From NCBI GenBank assembly GCA_017454745.1, contig JAFTCL010000012.1, forward strand, positions 1-64,000: 64,000 nt of DNA, in the 5' to 3' direction. Position 1 is the first letter of the stretch. Each line of letters opens with the position of its first letter. The notes beneath the pieces are model-generated. The model made no database searches. It saw only the letters and a program-made list of their open reading frames with translations, and was not told where the DNA came from. Source of the DNA: Kiritimatiellia bacterium. Lineage in GTDB: Bacteria; Verrucomicrobiota; Kiritimatiellia; RFP12; UBA1067. The translations under genes were made by a program, and so were the position numbers. Below are positions 9,995-20,700 of this stretch, piece after piece.

Positions 9995-12202
9995 TTACTT
10001 CCGGCGCAGTAGTTCAAGCATCTTCTTATCTACTTTGCGGCCCATGACCTCGATGTATTCCGCGTCGGGGCGGCCGGAATCAACGAACCCGAACGGGCTG
10101 TCGTAGTCCCAGATTGCCCAGCCGTAGCCGCGTTCGCGCCAGCTGTTAAAGTAGTTCTCCATGAACTTTAACGTCGATTCATGGTCAGTCTCTGCAAAGC
10201 AGCCGAACTCTCCGATCATAACCGGATAGCCCTTTGGAATGCAGTCCAGCGCGGCGTTGTTCTTCGCCTGGCCCTGCGGCACCCACTGCATCGCCTTGTC
10301 GTTACCGTCTTTGGGCCAGTATGGTTTGACGGCGGCGAAATGGCCGCGCACGCCGTAATGGGTGAAACCGCCCGGCTCGTATCCCCGGAAGCACTGCCCC
10401 GTGAATGGCACGCTGAAGAAATGCGCCACCGGAACCCTCCCGCATCCGTTGCCGTCCAGCATCACGAGACGGTTGGGATCCTCCTTGCGGATTTCGTCGA
10501 TCGTCTCGCCGAACACCTTGACGTACTGCTCGGTCGAGAACTGGATCGGTTCGTTCACGGGGTTGAACGACAGCTCGGAGTTGGGGATGCCCTTGTAGCG
10601 GCGGGCGAACTCGCGCCAGATGCGCTTGAACGCGACCAACGCCCGGGGATCGGCGTTCAGCGTCATCGGCCGCTTGAAGGCTTCAAGATGGTAGACGCTG
10701 AATCCCGGCGCGCGGTAGAGGCAAAGCATCACGTGGATATGGTGCCTGCGCCCGTACTCGACGGCGGCATCGATCTTGGCGAGACCGTCCTCAAGCCAAT
10801 GCTCCCAGTCGTCGGGCGAAAGGACAAAGCGGTAGTCGATAGGGAGGCGAGCGAAGTTGAGTCCGCACTTCTCAAGGAGCGCGAACTCATCTTCCTCTAC
10901 GGACAGCGTGTGAATGAACGGGTCGGCGTAGCTCCACGGCGCGAGGAACATCGAAACAACGTTTGCGCCGCGCCATGAGCCGACATCAGGGACTTCCGGC
11001 GGCGTGTCGCCCTCGGCAAGCCGGCGCGCGAGGATCCGCTTCGCCTTGCCGCCCTCCGCCACGGCGAACTGCGTGGGGCGTGTGAGAGTGAGATAGTCGG
11101 CACGAATGCGGTCCGGCGAAAGCGCGGCCTTCGAGAGGCGCACTTCGTCGATGTAGCCGCAGAAGAAGCACTCGTGCCCCTGCGGCTCAAGACGGAGCGC
11201 ATCGCCGTAATGCCCGATCGCGAGCGGCCAGTCCGAGACCGTCGGCGCGAACGCGGGGTTGCGCTCGCGCGAGCCGAGGCGGCCGTTGTAGTAAATTGAT
11301 GCCTCCCGCTCCGCGCCGTCATAGACGACCGTCACGTGCGCCCAGCCGTCGCGGAACGAATAAAGGTCATTGCCGTAATTCGCGGAGACGTTGTACTCAA
11401 GGTTTGTCTTGAATTGCCCGCACAGCCAGAGAGCGCTGCCCCCTTCCGCAACGACTTCGAATCCCCTGGGATGTCCCTTGAACGGCTTGGTGGAGATGAT
11501 GCGGCCCCAATCGCTCTTGTCACGGGGAATGGTACTGTTCATAAGGAACGATACCGTGAGCTTTCCCGTCTTGCCGTAGGCGGTCCAGCGGTCATCCTTC
11601 GCCACTTGAAGGTACGGCCCCGAAGTAGTTGTCTGCGAGGACGAGAAGTAGGACTTCCCCACAAGCCCGTCTGCGTGAATGAACTTACGCACGTCCTTGC
11701 CGCGAAGTTCGGCGGCGAGACCGTTTTTGGAGTCGAGCGTAACGCCCTTCCTGAACTTCGAGAAATGCCACACGGCAAGATAGTCGTCGTCCCAGACGTT
11801 ACGTGGCGAAAACATGGACGTCTTCGCACGGGACTCGCCCCACTTGGCCGTAATCGCCGTTGCCTTAGTCAATTCGGGTACGCGTACCCACACGTAAGAC
11901 GTCCCGTCGGGATCCCATGTGTCGATTTCGTGCGCAAGGCGCGTTCCATCCGTGCTAAAGAACGTAATGTCGCTCCCGTCCGCCGTTGCTTCGGCATAGT
12001 CGAACCCTGTCAAACCGTCCGGAATCTTCACGAGCGCGGGGAAGTCCTTCAATGTCTCCTTACCCTCGTAGCCGGAGAACACGAGACGGCACGACTTTGC
12101 CTCTGCCCCAAACGTTACAGCCGCTAACACGAAGGCGGTCAGGACGAAAACCTCCGCCTTCTCAGAAAACACATTCCTGTAGTATGCTTTTCCTGTTGAC
12201 AT
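9995..12202 (-). CDS. Secreted GH5-like beta-glycanase with N-terminal DUF2341/LamG-like region
   Basis: A 735-residue protein. A hydrophobic signal segment lies at about 19-34 behind an 18-residue charged leader (MSTGKAYYRNVFSEKAEV). Residues 38-125 resemble DUF2341 and about 135-375 resemble a concanavalin-like LamG domain (ending CGYIDEVRLSKAALSPDRI). The C-terminal TIM barrel (about 405-735) resembles cellulase-type GH5: RLPIDYRF near 452, general acid/base Glu551 in SFNPVNEP, nucleophile Glu665 in VMIGEFG, and GWAIWDYDSPFG at the end. All expected catalytic residues are present. It probably cleaves a beta-linked plant or microbial polysaccharide outside the cytoplasm. The start follows AAGGAAGGATCC. 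It lies downstream of a giant PATR protein gene. Confidence 0.85.
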   Translation of the reverse strand: MSTGKAYYRNVFSEKAEVFVLTAFVLAAVTFGAEAKSCRLVFSGYEGKETLKDFPALVKIPDGLTGFDYAEATADGSDITFFSTDGTRLAHEIDTWDPDGTSYVWVRVPELTKATAITAKWGESRAKTSMFSPRNVWDDDYLAVWHFSKFRKGVTLDSKNGLAAELRGKDVRKFIHADGLVGKSYFSSSQTTTSGPYLQVAKDDRWTAYGKTGKLTVSFLMNSTIPRDKSDWGRIISTKPFKGHPRGFEVVAEGGSALWLCGQFKTNLEYNVSANYGNDLYSFRDGWAHVTVVYDGAEREASIYYNGRLGSRERNPAFAPTVSDWPLAIGHYGDALRLEPQGHECFFCGYIDEVRLSKAALSPDRIRADYLTLTRPTQFAVAEGGKAKRILARRLAEGDTPPEVPDVGSWRGANVVSMFLAPWSYADPFIHTLSVEEDEFALLEKCGLNFARLPIDYRFVLSPDDWEHWLEDGLAKIDAAVEYGRRHHIHVMLCLYRAPGFSVYHLEAFKRPMTLNADPRALVAFKRIWREFARRYKGIPNSELSFNPVNEPIQFSTEQYVKVFGETIDEIRKEDPNRLVMLDGNGCGRVPVAHFFSVPFTGQCFRGYEPGGFTHYGVRGHFAAVKPYWPKDGNDKAMQWVPQGQAKNNAALDCIPKGYPVMIGEFGCFAETDHESTLKFMENYFNSWRERGYGWAIWDYDSPFGFVDSGRPDAEYIEVMGRKVDKKMLELLRRK

Positions 12203-12344
12203 GGATCCTTCCTTTCTTTTTACAATTTTCGTATCGCTTTCCCGATCGCATATAGTGGAATGCCATCCGTATACTTCCCGGCAGCATGTTCAGCCAGCTA
12301 GGTTCGCAGACATCTTGGAGGCGAGAACCTTTCCCGGTACGACT

Positions 12345-12485
12345 TCAGGCTATTTGACCGGAGATTCCTCTCCGCCGCCTGATGTTGATCACGCGCTTCC
12401 CGCGCACAGACCAGTTTGAATTGAACACCGTACCAGCAAATGCGGCGGCGGTCGCCATGACCGCCGCCGCAACCAAGCAATTCAT
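12345..12485 (-). CDS. 46-residue ORF with signal peptide; small secreted peptide or 5' remnant
   Basis: An ATG at 12485 begins a 46-codon frame whose first 17 residues are a textbook signal peptide (MNCLVAAAVMATAAAFA, cleavage after AFA). A short basic stretch follows (VRGKRVINIRRRRG) and it ends at a TGA at 12345. An AAAGG lies about 15 bp upstream. It sits between the stop of the PATR gene (12516) and the glycosidase start (12202), in a 313-bp gap that is otherwise empty. Either the remaining 5' end of a lost secreted protein gene or a real small secreted basic peptide; the short ragged C-terminus favours a remnant. Confidence 0.4.
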   Translation of the reverse strand: MNCLVAAAVMATAAAFAGTVFNSNWSVRGKRVINIRRRRGISGQIA

Positions 12486-12515
12486 TGCATTGAGCACGCC
12501 TTTGCGCTCTCGGGA

Positions 12516-15500
12516 TTACTTGAGGTAGATCAAGAGTCCGCGTTCGACAATGAACAGGGAAACCGACCCGTCGGTATTATGCTTCAGGATCGCCCCGAGC
12601 CGAAGCGACAAAGACTGCAAGCCCGAAGCGTCAATCTTCAGTTTAGCGAAGGTCTCCGCCGTACAATTCGCAAACAACGGGATGCTGTCGCCAATCTTTG
12701 CCTCGGACATATCGCCGGACACCGCCACCGTCGCCGTGCCGGACGCCGTAAGCGTTCCCGCCGCAGGAGCTGTGCGGTTTGCGTCGACGGCAACCGTGGT
12801 ACCCTCCGCAAGCGTAACCGGAACATCCTTTAAGACATCGTTTGAAAGCGCCAGCACGCCTCCGTTCACTGCGACGGTTCCGGTAAAGGAGCTTGTACAC
12901 GGACTCATCGCCAGCGTGCCCTCGCCGTTCTTCGTGAGGACGCGCGCGCCGGAGATACCGGAGGTCCACGTCACCGTGTACCCCTGCGTGTCGAATGTGG
13001 TATCCGTTTCGAGGGCGAGGAGACCGCTTGAAGCATCCGGACCGCAGATGGCGAAGTTCGCCATGGCGTAAACGCTCTTTGCACTCCCCTTCATCACGAT
13101 CCCGCGCTCCGCCGTATCCTGACTGATTCCCAGTTCCCCGATGTAGAGGTTGGCGGGATAAATGTACGAGTAGTCATCGGGATAACTGGCGTTAGTGTTG
13201 AAATCAAGCCGTTTGAGACCGCCCGCCCGAATCGTTCCACCGGCCGCATTCACATCGCCGACATAACCGAAGTCGCCCGCGAAATGCTCCTCACCACGCA
13301 CGCAACTGCGCACCGTGTAGAGTCCGTCCACCTCGATCTCGCCCAGCACCGACAAGTACATATTATCACGTCCGGCGGTGACCGAACCGAAGTGGGCATA
13401 CGCGCCCGCCTCGATGCGGAACGCGGGTTCGCCGTTCACATTGTCGGTCGTGTTCCTCATGAGTGAAGGAGCGGCGAGGCGGGAACCGGAAGGAACGGTC
13501 CACGTAGGTTCAGCGGTCGTAATGCCAAGTCCGTCCAGGAACTCGATATCGCCCTTGAAGGTATGCTCGTAGGCGTTCGCGCCGGAGCCGAGCGACCAGG
13601 CGGTGGCGCCGCCGGCAAAATCAACCGGTCCTTGCAAAGCCACGTCATACTTCACGCAGAATTCCGCGCCGCAGGAAACGGTAGCCAACCCGGCTCCGTC
13701 GTTCGAAAGCTTGCAGAACGAGAGAGTGTTCTTGGTATTGTCGGCCGGATTGTTCAGTGCGACCCCCGCGTTCAAAGCCACGGAGAAAACGGTCGCCGAC
13801 TGATCCACAACAACCGACGCCGATGCCGGGAACGTCAGCGAATCGAACACCGTCGGGGCGAACGCAGTACCCGGTTCGCCAACCGCCGCGCCGGTCGCGC
13901 CATCCGTCCAGTTGCCGGCATCGGAAAACAGCTTGTTGCCCGTGGCGTTAACCCAGGTGTAGGCGCGCGCCGACTTCGGCACGGAGGGGTACGCAACCAC
14001 TTCGGCGTATCCGGCGCCGCTGTTGTCCTGAGCCGCCGGGAAGACGACCTTCAGACCCGTGACGTTTTGCGCGATTGGCGAACCGTTCGCGCGCTTCAGG
14101 ACGGCGCAGATCGAACCCTGGGACGAGGAGTTGTTGCCCATGCCGAGGGAGACCGGGCTGACCATGATCTGCGTCCAGTCACCGGCCCCGTCGTACTTGA
14201 CATAGATCGCGTCAATCACGACACCGTCACGCCCGCCGTCGCCCCAACGCGAGAAGACCGCAATCTCATCGATGTCAGCGGCGGGGAAGGTCCATACAAA
14301 GGTACCGCTCGTGAGCGCATAGACCTTTTCGTAGTGGCTGTCGGTGACATTGTACCGGCCGACCAGATGCACATCGCCGTCGGTAAGGACGGAATTGAGC
14401 GTCGATCCGGAAACCGCACGCGAGGCGTTGCCGCTTTCAACGTAACGCACCACGTCGGTCTCCTCGCAGGCCGCCCCGTTCAGCACGTTCGCGGCCGCCG
14501 CGACACCGTACTTGAAGTAAAGATCCTCGCCGGCCAGGGCGGATTCCCACATAAAGGCGTTGAAATAGACGACATCCCCGTTGGCATTCAGCTTGACCGC
14601 GCCATACGGCGTGTCAAAAAGCTCTTCCAACTGGGTGGCCGTCAACGCCAGACCGGTGATCAGCGTACTCTCCTGCACATCATCCGCAACCGTGATCTTC
14701 GTTCCCGGGGCGATCGTGAGCGAGCCGCCCTCCGGCACCGTGACGGAGGCGGCGCCGCTGAACGTCACGTCGCCCGCCATCGTGACCGGACCGATCGCCG
14801 TGAGTGCGCCGGCAAGCCCCGAACCGTCCGCGAACGCCAGCGTCGCGCCTGCCGGGACCGTAACGGCGGAGTTGCCCAGTACGCCGCCTTCCGCGACTTC
14901 CAGCGTTGTGCCGGCCGCCATCGTCGCCGGACCGGTTCCGGAACCGTTCGCCGCCGATACCACGATCTTGCCGCCTTCGAGGAACGTGCCGCCAGTGAAA
15001 TACTGGCTCGCCGCCAGAACGAGCGTGCCGGGGTTGATCTTATAGAGCTTCGCAGCCGTATTGTTGAAGGATTTCTCAATGGTGATGGTGCGCGCCGTCT
15101 CGCCGTCAACGCAGTCGAGCGTGTCGAACTTCACATCGTTGGCGTAGAAGGTGACCCCCTTCCCGCCGTCCGCCCAGGTCCAATCGCCGTACGCACCAAA
15201 GAGATACGTTCCGAACGCTCCGCCGCTACCGATGTCCATATTCACGGCGCCGGTCGCGCCGATGAAGGAGATGCCACCGGAACCGAGGTTGAGGCGTCCA
15301 GCGTAGAAACCCAGGTTGTTGTTGCGGACATCGAGCGTAATCGCATCCGCCCAGACGGTTCCGGTTCTGCGCGTAGCGGTGAACTTGTCGTACCAGGCAT
15401 GAACCGTACCGCCCACGGCGAGTTCGGCGTCGTCCGCCATCGCGATGTAGAGTTTACCGTTCGCGCCCTCACCAACGATGAGATCGCCGGTGAGTTCCAC

Positions 15501-17666
15501 CCGGGTGCCCGATTCGAGAGTCAGCGTCTGGCCGCTCGCGCCCGTGAGGGTCTTGGCGTAGAGCGTACCGCCCGCAGCGAGGGTGGCGTCGCCGGTGATG
15601 GTCACGGTGTCCGCCGTGAAGGTGAAGGTGGGGCCGCTCAGCCGGAGACCGCCGGCGCCGTCCACCGTGCCCCAGCCAGCCGCTGTCACGCCGCGGGGGA
15701 ATTCGGCGGGACCCGCCGAGTTGACGTTGTAGTCCGTGGTGAACGCAACGGGGCAGTTGAAGGTGTTAGCCGCCGCGGAGGTCGAGACGATCTTGCCGAT
15801 CGTGAGCGTCTTCGCGGTCGTGGCGTCGCCGCCGGGCGCAACCCCGTTGACCGTTACCGCGCCGGTTCCGAAGAAGTTCAGGGAACTCGCGGTGAAGTCC
15901 GCGGGCATCGAAAGCGCGAGCGCCGTATCGTTCGTGAAGCAAAGGTCGTCAACGGGCGAAAGCACGGCGCGGCCCCAGTTGGCGGGATCGCTGATGGTCT
16001 CGCCGTCGCCGCCGCCCGTCCAGAAGCAGTACTCCGTCTGGCGACGGATGCTCACGCAGTCAATGGCCGTCGCGCAGTCTTTAGTTCCCTCAAGAGTTTC
16101 CTCAAGGGCGGTAAACTGTATCCTGTATGTTCCCACCGTCTCAACCGTGATATACTTTTCGTATGGCGTGAGGACATCCGAAGTTGTGGTCGTGAACTGG
16201 TCGGCAATGAGGTCGTGGACGATCTCGCCGTTCTCAACCGGTCCGAAAGAGATTGTTATGGTCTGGCCAGTGTATTGTCCGCCACGGGCCACATAATTCA
16301 ACGCCACCCGATATGTGCCCGGCGCCGATACGGCTACGTCCTGCCATGCCGCCACGTCGCCACTGGCCACACCTTTGGGATTGGTTTGAATGAACATCGC
16401 GTACTTGCCAACTTCAAGCCCCGCAGCCATCCAAGTGCCAAAAGGACAACCCAACCCGACACAGTCGGTCTTATTGACCTCCCAGCCAGGATTGCTGTAG
16501 TTCGCGAAATAGGCGTAGGCACCCCAGGTCTCCGAAACGCTGAAGGACCCCTCCTCGAACTCGCCGTTGGTGACCAGTTCTTCGGACGAGAAGAGGCGCA
16601 CGTTGTCGTATGCTGTGGCCGTGTCGCCGGAAGACGTACCTAAAAATTTCAGACGGTAGGTTCCGGCGGAAAGCACGGCAACCGGACGGGAATAGGAGAC
16701 AAAAGAATCTGAGGTCGCGGAGAAGGTGTCCAGCAGATCGTCATCCGTGACATCAGTTTTACCACCGCCGATCTGCCCGAAGAAGACCTTCGCCGTCTGG
16801 TTGAGATGCCCCGGACGCCCGGCATAGTCGAACGCAAGCGTGTAAAGACCGGGGGTCTCGATCTCCACATCCTGGTAGGCGACACCGTCAGTGCCATTGT
16901 TCGACTGTATGAACATGGCGTATTGCCCCACGTCGCGCCCTTTCGCCACCCATGTTCCGCTTGCCGGGTCGAGGCCGCACTTTGCGTTGAGTTCCCAACC
17001 GGGATTGTTGAAACCACTACCAGTCGAATAATAAGGATAAGGCGAAGCCGTTCCCGAGTCGAAGAACCCGTTTTCGAGCAGGGTGTCGATCTTGCGGACG
17101 CTGACATCATTAAAAGAGGTCGTGCTATCGACAGTGGAAGTTCCAAAGAACATGAGCCGATAGGTCCCGGCCGCCTTCACGTCGATCGTGCGATGGTAGG
17201 CGGTCAGCGAGTCGGTGGTGGTCGCCACGAAAGTCGTCAGTACGTTCGTGTCGGGTACCTCTCCATCCACGACCTGGGAGAACGACACTGTGATAGTCTG
17301 CTTGTTGTATGTCCCGCCCGGACGCGCCACCCACTGGAAAGAGATGCGATAGACGCCGGGTTCAGGCACTGTAACATCCTGATAGCAGGAGGAGTTGGAA
17401 TTGTTCGTCTTGAGGCCCATCGCGTAGGTGCCGATGTTAAGCCCGCTCTTGACATACGTTCCGCTGGCCTTGACCTTGGCACAGGAGGTCGGCACCCAGC
17501 CGGGAAGATCGGAGCTGGTTACACCGCTGTCCTTGTAACCACCGGTCATAGTTGCTCCAGCCTCGAAGTCGCCGTTCGCGACAAGCTCGTAGCTCGGCCA
17601 CGGATCGGCCGCACAAACGCAGGCGGCAACCGCCACCAGTCCAACGCACAAAACTTTAAAATTCAT
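12516..17666 (-). CDS. Giant secreted PATR-type beta-helix protein with three N-terminal jelly-roll repeats
   Basis: A 1716-residue protein with a clear signal peptide (MNFKVLCVGLVAVAACVCA). Residues about 28-540 contain three copies of a module of about 170 residues, each with NGDFE or NGEFEEG, an FNNPGWE-like turn, YAMFIQ(T/S)N, YQDV, PG(V/T)YR or PGLYT, and an AGTYRL-type strand. It looks like a carbohydrate-binding fold. Long Thr/Gly/Ala/Val-rich beta-helix regions follow, with PATR-like phrases (VLTKNGEGTLAMS, VAVNGGVLALS) and two WTGGGDG...NW-type entry motifs. A second globular insert lies about 1045-1235. There is no barrel, LPXTG or PEP-CTERM; the C-terminus is GLLIYLK. Probably a surface adhesin or glycan-binding protein. 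The promoter is shared with two other PATR genes. Confidence 0.8.
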   Translation of the reverse strand: MNFKVLCVGLVAVAACVCAADPWPSYELVANGDFEAGATMTGGYKDSGVTSSDLPGWVPTSCAKVKASGTYVKSGLNIGTYAMGLKTNNSNSSCYQDVTVPEPGVYRISFQWVARPGGTYNKQTITVSFSQVVDGEVPDTNVLTTFVATTTDSLTAYHRTIDVKAAGTYRLMFFGTSTVDSTTSFNDVSVRKIDTLLENGFFDSGTASPYPYYSTGSGFNNPGWELNAKCGLDPASGTWVAKGRDVGQYAMFIQSNNGTDGVAYQDVEIETPGLYTLAFDYAGRPGHLNQTAKVFFGQIGGGKTDVTDDDLLDTFSATSDSFVSYSRPVAVLSAGTYRLKFLGTSSGDTATAYDNVRLFSSEELVTNGEFEEGSFSVSETWGAYAYFANYSNPGWEVNKTDCVGLGCPFGTWMAAGLEVGKYAMFIQTNPKGVASGDVAAWQDVAVSAPGTYRVALNYVARGGQYTGQTITISFGPVENGEIVHDLIADQFTTTTSDVLTPYEKYITVETVGTYRIQFTALEETLEGTKDCATAIDCVSIRRQTEYCFWTGGGDGETISDPANWGRAVLSPVDDLCFTNDTALALSMPADFTASSLNFFGTGAVTVNGVAPGGDATTAKTLTIGKIVSTSAAANTFNCPVAFTTDYNVNSAGPAEFPRGVTAAGWGTVDGAGGLRLSGPTFTFTADTVTITGDATLAAGGTLYAKTLTGASGQTLTLESGTRVELTGDLIVGEGANGKLYIAMADDAELAVGGTVHAWYDKFTATRRTGTVWADAITLDVRNNNLGFYAGRLNLGSGGISFIGATGAVNMDIGSGGAFGTYLFGAYGDWTWADGGKGVTFYANDVKFDTLDCVDGETARTITIEKSFNNTAAKLYKINPGTLVLAASQYFTGGTFLEGGKIVVSAANGSGTGPATMAAGTTLEVAEGGVLGNSAVTVPAGATLAFADGSGLAGALTAIGPVTMAGDVTFSGAASVTVPEGGSLTIAPGTKITVADDVQESTLITGLALTATQLEELFDTPYGAVKLNANGDVVYFNAFMWESALAGEDLYFKYGVAAAANVLNGAACEETDVVRYVESGNASRAVSGSTLNSVLTDGDVHLVGRYNVTDSHYEKVYALTSGTFVWTFPAADIDEIAVFSRWGDGGRDGVVIDAIYVKYDGAGDWTQIMVSPVSLGMGNNSSSQGSICAVLKRANGSPIAQNVTGLKVVFPAAQDNSGAGYAEVVAYPSVPKSARAYTWVNATGNKLFSDAGNWTDGATGAAVGEPGTAFAPTVFDSLTFPASASVVVDQSATVFSVALNAGVALNNPADNTKNTLSFCKLSNDGAGLATVSCGAEFCVKYDVALQGPVDFAGGATAWSLGSGANAYEHTFKGDIEFLDGLGITTAEPTWTVPSGSRLAAPSLMRNTTDNVNGEPAFRIEAGAYAHFGSVTAGRDNMYLSVLGEIEVDGLYTVRSCVRGEEHFAGDFGYVGDVNAAGGTIRAGGLKRLDFNTNASYPDDYSYIYPANLYIGELGISQDTAERGIVMKGSAKSVYAMANFAICGPDASSGLLALETDTTFDTQGYTVTWTSGISGARVLTKNGEGTLAMSPCTSSFTGTVAVNGGVLALSNDVLKDVPVTLAEGTTVAVDANRTAPAAGTLTASGTATVAVSGDMSEAKIGDSIPLFANCTAETFAKLKIDASGLQSLSLRLGAILKHNTDGSVSLFIVERGLLIYLK

Positions 17667-17689
17667 TACGCACCCTCCTTATGACACAC

Positions 17690-17753
17690 CAGTAAGACAC
17701 CACGTCTTTGATACAACATTACAAACACTACCAAACATTCCGCAGAAACGCAA
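17690..17753 (-). promoter_or_regulatory. Conserved PATR-gene promoter and leader hairpin (copy 1)
   Basis: Minus strand: TTGCGT (17748-17753), a 17-bp spacer ending CGGAATGTTTGG, then TAGTGT (17725-17730). About 20 bp later the transcript would contain AAGAC-GTGGT-GTCTT, a 5-bp hairpin. The spacer core GGAATGTTTGGTA and the TGGTGTCTT hairpin are repeated upstream of the PATR genes at 29622 and 33933. Conservation inside the spacer suggests a regulator site. Confidence 0.6.
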
Positions 17754-17794
17754 GTGGATTTAAGAAGGTAGCGGGTGTTTTTTTTTATAAACGA

Positions 17795-20700
17795 TCACCT
17801 TAATAAAATCATCGTACCTAAGGAGAAATGGAGCCGTAGCTTGCCGTTCTCCACGAACGTAGTGTATGAGATCTTGGCCGCATCGGCCGGCTCGCCACCA
17901 ATCAAGACCACCACGCGTTCCGCCAGTTCCGCTTCGGACAACGCCTCCAGACCGCCCGCCGGCCCCACGAGAACATTACCGACCATCGGCTTTTCCGCAA
18001 AGTCGATCGCAATTTTGCCCACGTCCGCGAAGAGGTTCGTCGCCGCGTTTTCGAAGAGCAGCACACTCGTGAGATCGGACGTATCCGCCGCGACCGTGCC
18101 GAAATCGACGGTGTTGGAGACGCAAGCGAACTTGCCCGACAGGATTGCGCCCGTAGCGCCGGCGGCGGAGATGTCGCCCCACACGACCGCCGGCTCGTCC
18201 GAAACGTTCGTCACCGTCGCGCCGGAGGCGAGCGTGATGTCGCCCTGCATATACCCGTCCGGCATTAGTGCGAGCGTAAGCGAATCCTCGTCGAACGGGA
18301 CGAACTCGCCGAAATCCGCGTCCGCCGACGTCTTGACCGCGTATGCAACGGCCGTGCCGTCCTTAGGACCGGAATTGTTGGCGTTGTGGCGATAGGTACG
18401 GATTTCGTAGCGGTGCCAGCCCGGCGTTACGGCGACGCCGCCCGTGGTAACTGGATTGCTGGAGTTTACCACGCCGCCGATGTCAACCCCGTCGAGATAG
18501 AAGCGCATGCTGTTGTAAAACTGCAGCTTGAAACGCCAGGTTCCGGCCCTTTCGAACGGGACATGGAACCAACCGTCCCACCGGTTGGCGATGTAGGTGC
18601 CGCCGGTGAACCGCTCGGGACCGCCGCTTTTACCGTACCAGTTGGCCCCTTTCAGCGAGTTGGTGAGACTGACTGCATCCCAAAGCCAATCGTGCGTGTA
18701 GGAATAGATGGGCAGCGCGCCATCATCCCGGCGGACCTTGCCCCAGTTCTTCGAGAAATAGGTACTCCAGCGCACGGATGCCGTACCGCCGACCGGTGCG
18801 CTCGGACGCATCGTCAAGTGCGCCGGATCGAACGGAGTGTAGTCCGTCTGCGCCGTGCCGCTGACGGCCTTCTTGGCGAAACCGACCGCCATGCCGGACC
18901 ATTTGGTGGGGCCGAAGTTGTCCGTGTTGTGGACGGTGATTACGACAAATCTGTGCCAACCGGCTGACAACGCGATCTGCAAGGTCGCATACGCCGAGGA
19001 ACTGGTGCTTGTCGCGGACTGGTCGTCGATCTGGATGTAGAGGTTGTCCTTGTAGTTGCCGCAGAACGTCCAGGTCCCGGCATCGGCCGCATCGACGTAG
19101 AACTCGCCCTTTGAGACGAGCGATTCGCGCGTGTTCCCCATGAAGTGAGGCATGACGGCTTCCGTACTCTCGCCGCTGGCGTTCCACAGTCCCATGTCGT
19201 GCGAGATGAGCGAGGAAACCGTGCCGCCGTCCGACTTGTTGAAACGGGCCAGAATGTTGTTGGTCGCATACGCGGCGGTAAGCGGCCATGAGCCGTCGCG
19301 AGAGTAGAAAGCGGCGGAACGGCCCGCCCCCACGTCGAGCGTCACGCTCGCGTTCTGGCCTACGGCTAGCCCGCCGAGAAAGGATGCCGCGCCGCGCAAA
19401 TCTGCCGTCATGCCGCCGTCCACCGTCCACTTGCCGCCCAACGCGCCCTGCATCGCGTTATCGCCGACGATCGTGCCGCCTCCGGTAAGCGTCACGTCCG
19501 CCGCGCCGTTCAGCGCGGTGCGGAGCGTCACCGTATTCCCGGCGGTATTGAGCGTGAAACCGCCTTCAGAACCGCCGCGCAGCGTGCCGAAGAGTGTCGG
19601 AATGTAGGAAGGGATCGAGAAATCCGAGACGGCGTTCAACGTGCCGCCGGAGAGATAGATGTTCGCCTCGCCGTTGTCTTCGCGCCCGTGCTGCATAAAC
19701 CCCCATGAGCCAAGATTCAGCGTCCCGCCCGTCTGGACATACCGGAAAGTGTTCGTGCCGCCGATGCATATACCGCCGCCGTCGACATTACCGCCTTTCG
19801 CCCGATATCCCTTCAGGTAGATGCCCTTGGCGTTCACGATGCCGTTCTTCAGGAAGAAACTGCTCTGCGGACCTCTGAACCCGATGCCGATGCCGCAGTC
19901 CGGGGCGTTCAGCGTACCGCCGTCCACCGTGATCCATTCGTTAGTCGGCCCCTTGGGAACGGTGCTCTGGTTGTAATGGTAGCCGACACAGACCCGATTC
20001 GTGACATTCACCACCGAGCCGTCCAGAATCTCGATAGCGCCGAAGTTCGGCCACATGTTGTAGCCGGTGAGAAGGTAGGCGGACGTAACCGTCGTCCCTT
20101 TGCCGAGGCGGACGACCGCCTTATTGCCGGATTGCACGGGGCCGAGGCGTCCGGCGGAGAAGGCCTCCGTCACGGAAATGTTCGAATTGGTAATCAACAC
20201 GGTGTCGTTGATGTCATCTCCGAAACCGCCGAAGTTGTGCTGTCCGTTGACGGTGATGCCGCCGATAACGCAATTGCCTTTGTTGCCGACGAACATATTG
20301 TCCTTTTTCCTTACCAGCTCGCCGGTGTTGCCGTTGACCGTGCATTCTCCGCTCGTACGGAAATAGCCGTGGAAACAGGAGGTGTCTTCATAGAAAACCG
20401 CTTGTCCGGAATAGGTTCCGCCGCCATAGATCGTGACGATGCCGTCCAGTCCGCCGTGGAAAAAGGTCGTGTTGCCGGCGTTGGCGCATGCCGGATTTCC
20501 TTTGACCTTCGTGTAGTAGTGCACCTGAGCGCCGGTGTTGGTGGCGCCGCCGTCGATCTGCACGGGGCCGCGGAAGTTTATCGTCCCGCTGGAACAGAGC
20601 ATGGTCGCGCCGTCGGCGACGGCGAGCGCGCCGTAGAAATCGCCGCCGACTCCGATCTGGAGGACGCCGCCGTTGACGGCGATCTTCTGCGAGTAGTTCG

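Noticed and set aside
13563..16643. 1026-codon open frame on the plus strand
   Set aside because: It is antisense to the 1716-residue PATR protein, has Arg-rich composition typical of a shadow of Gly/Thr/Ala codons, and no ribosome site or recognisable motif.
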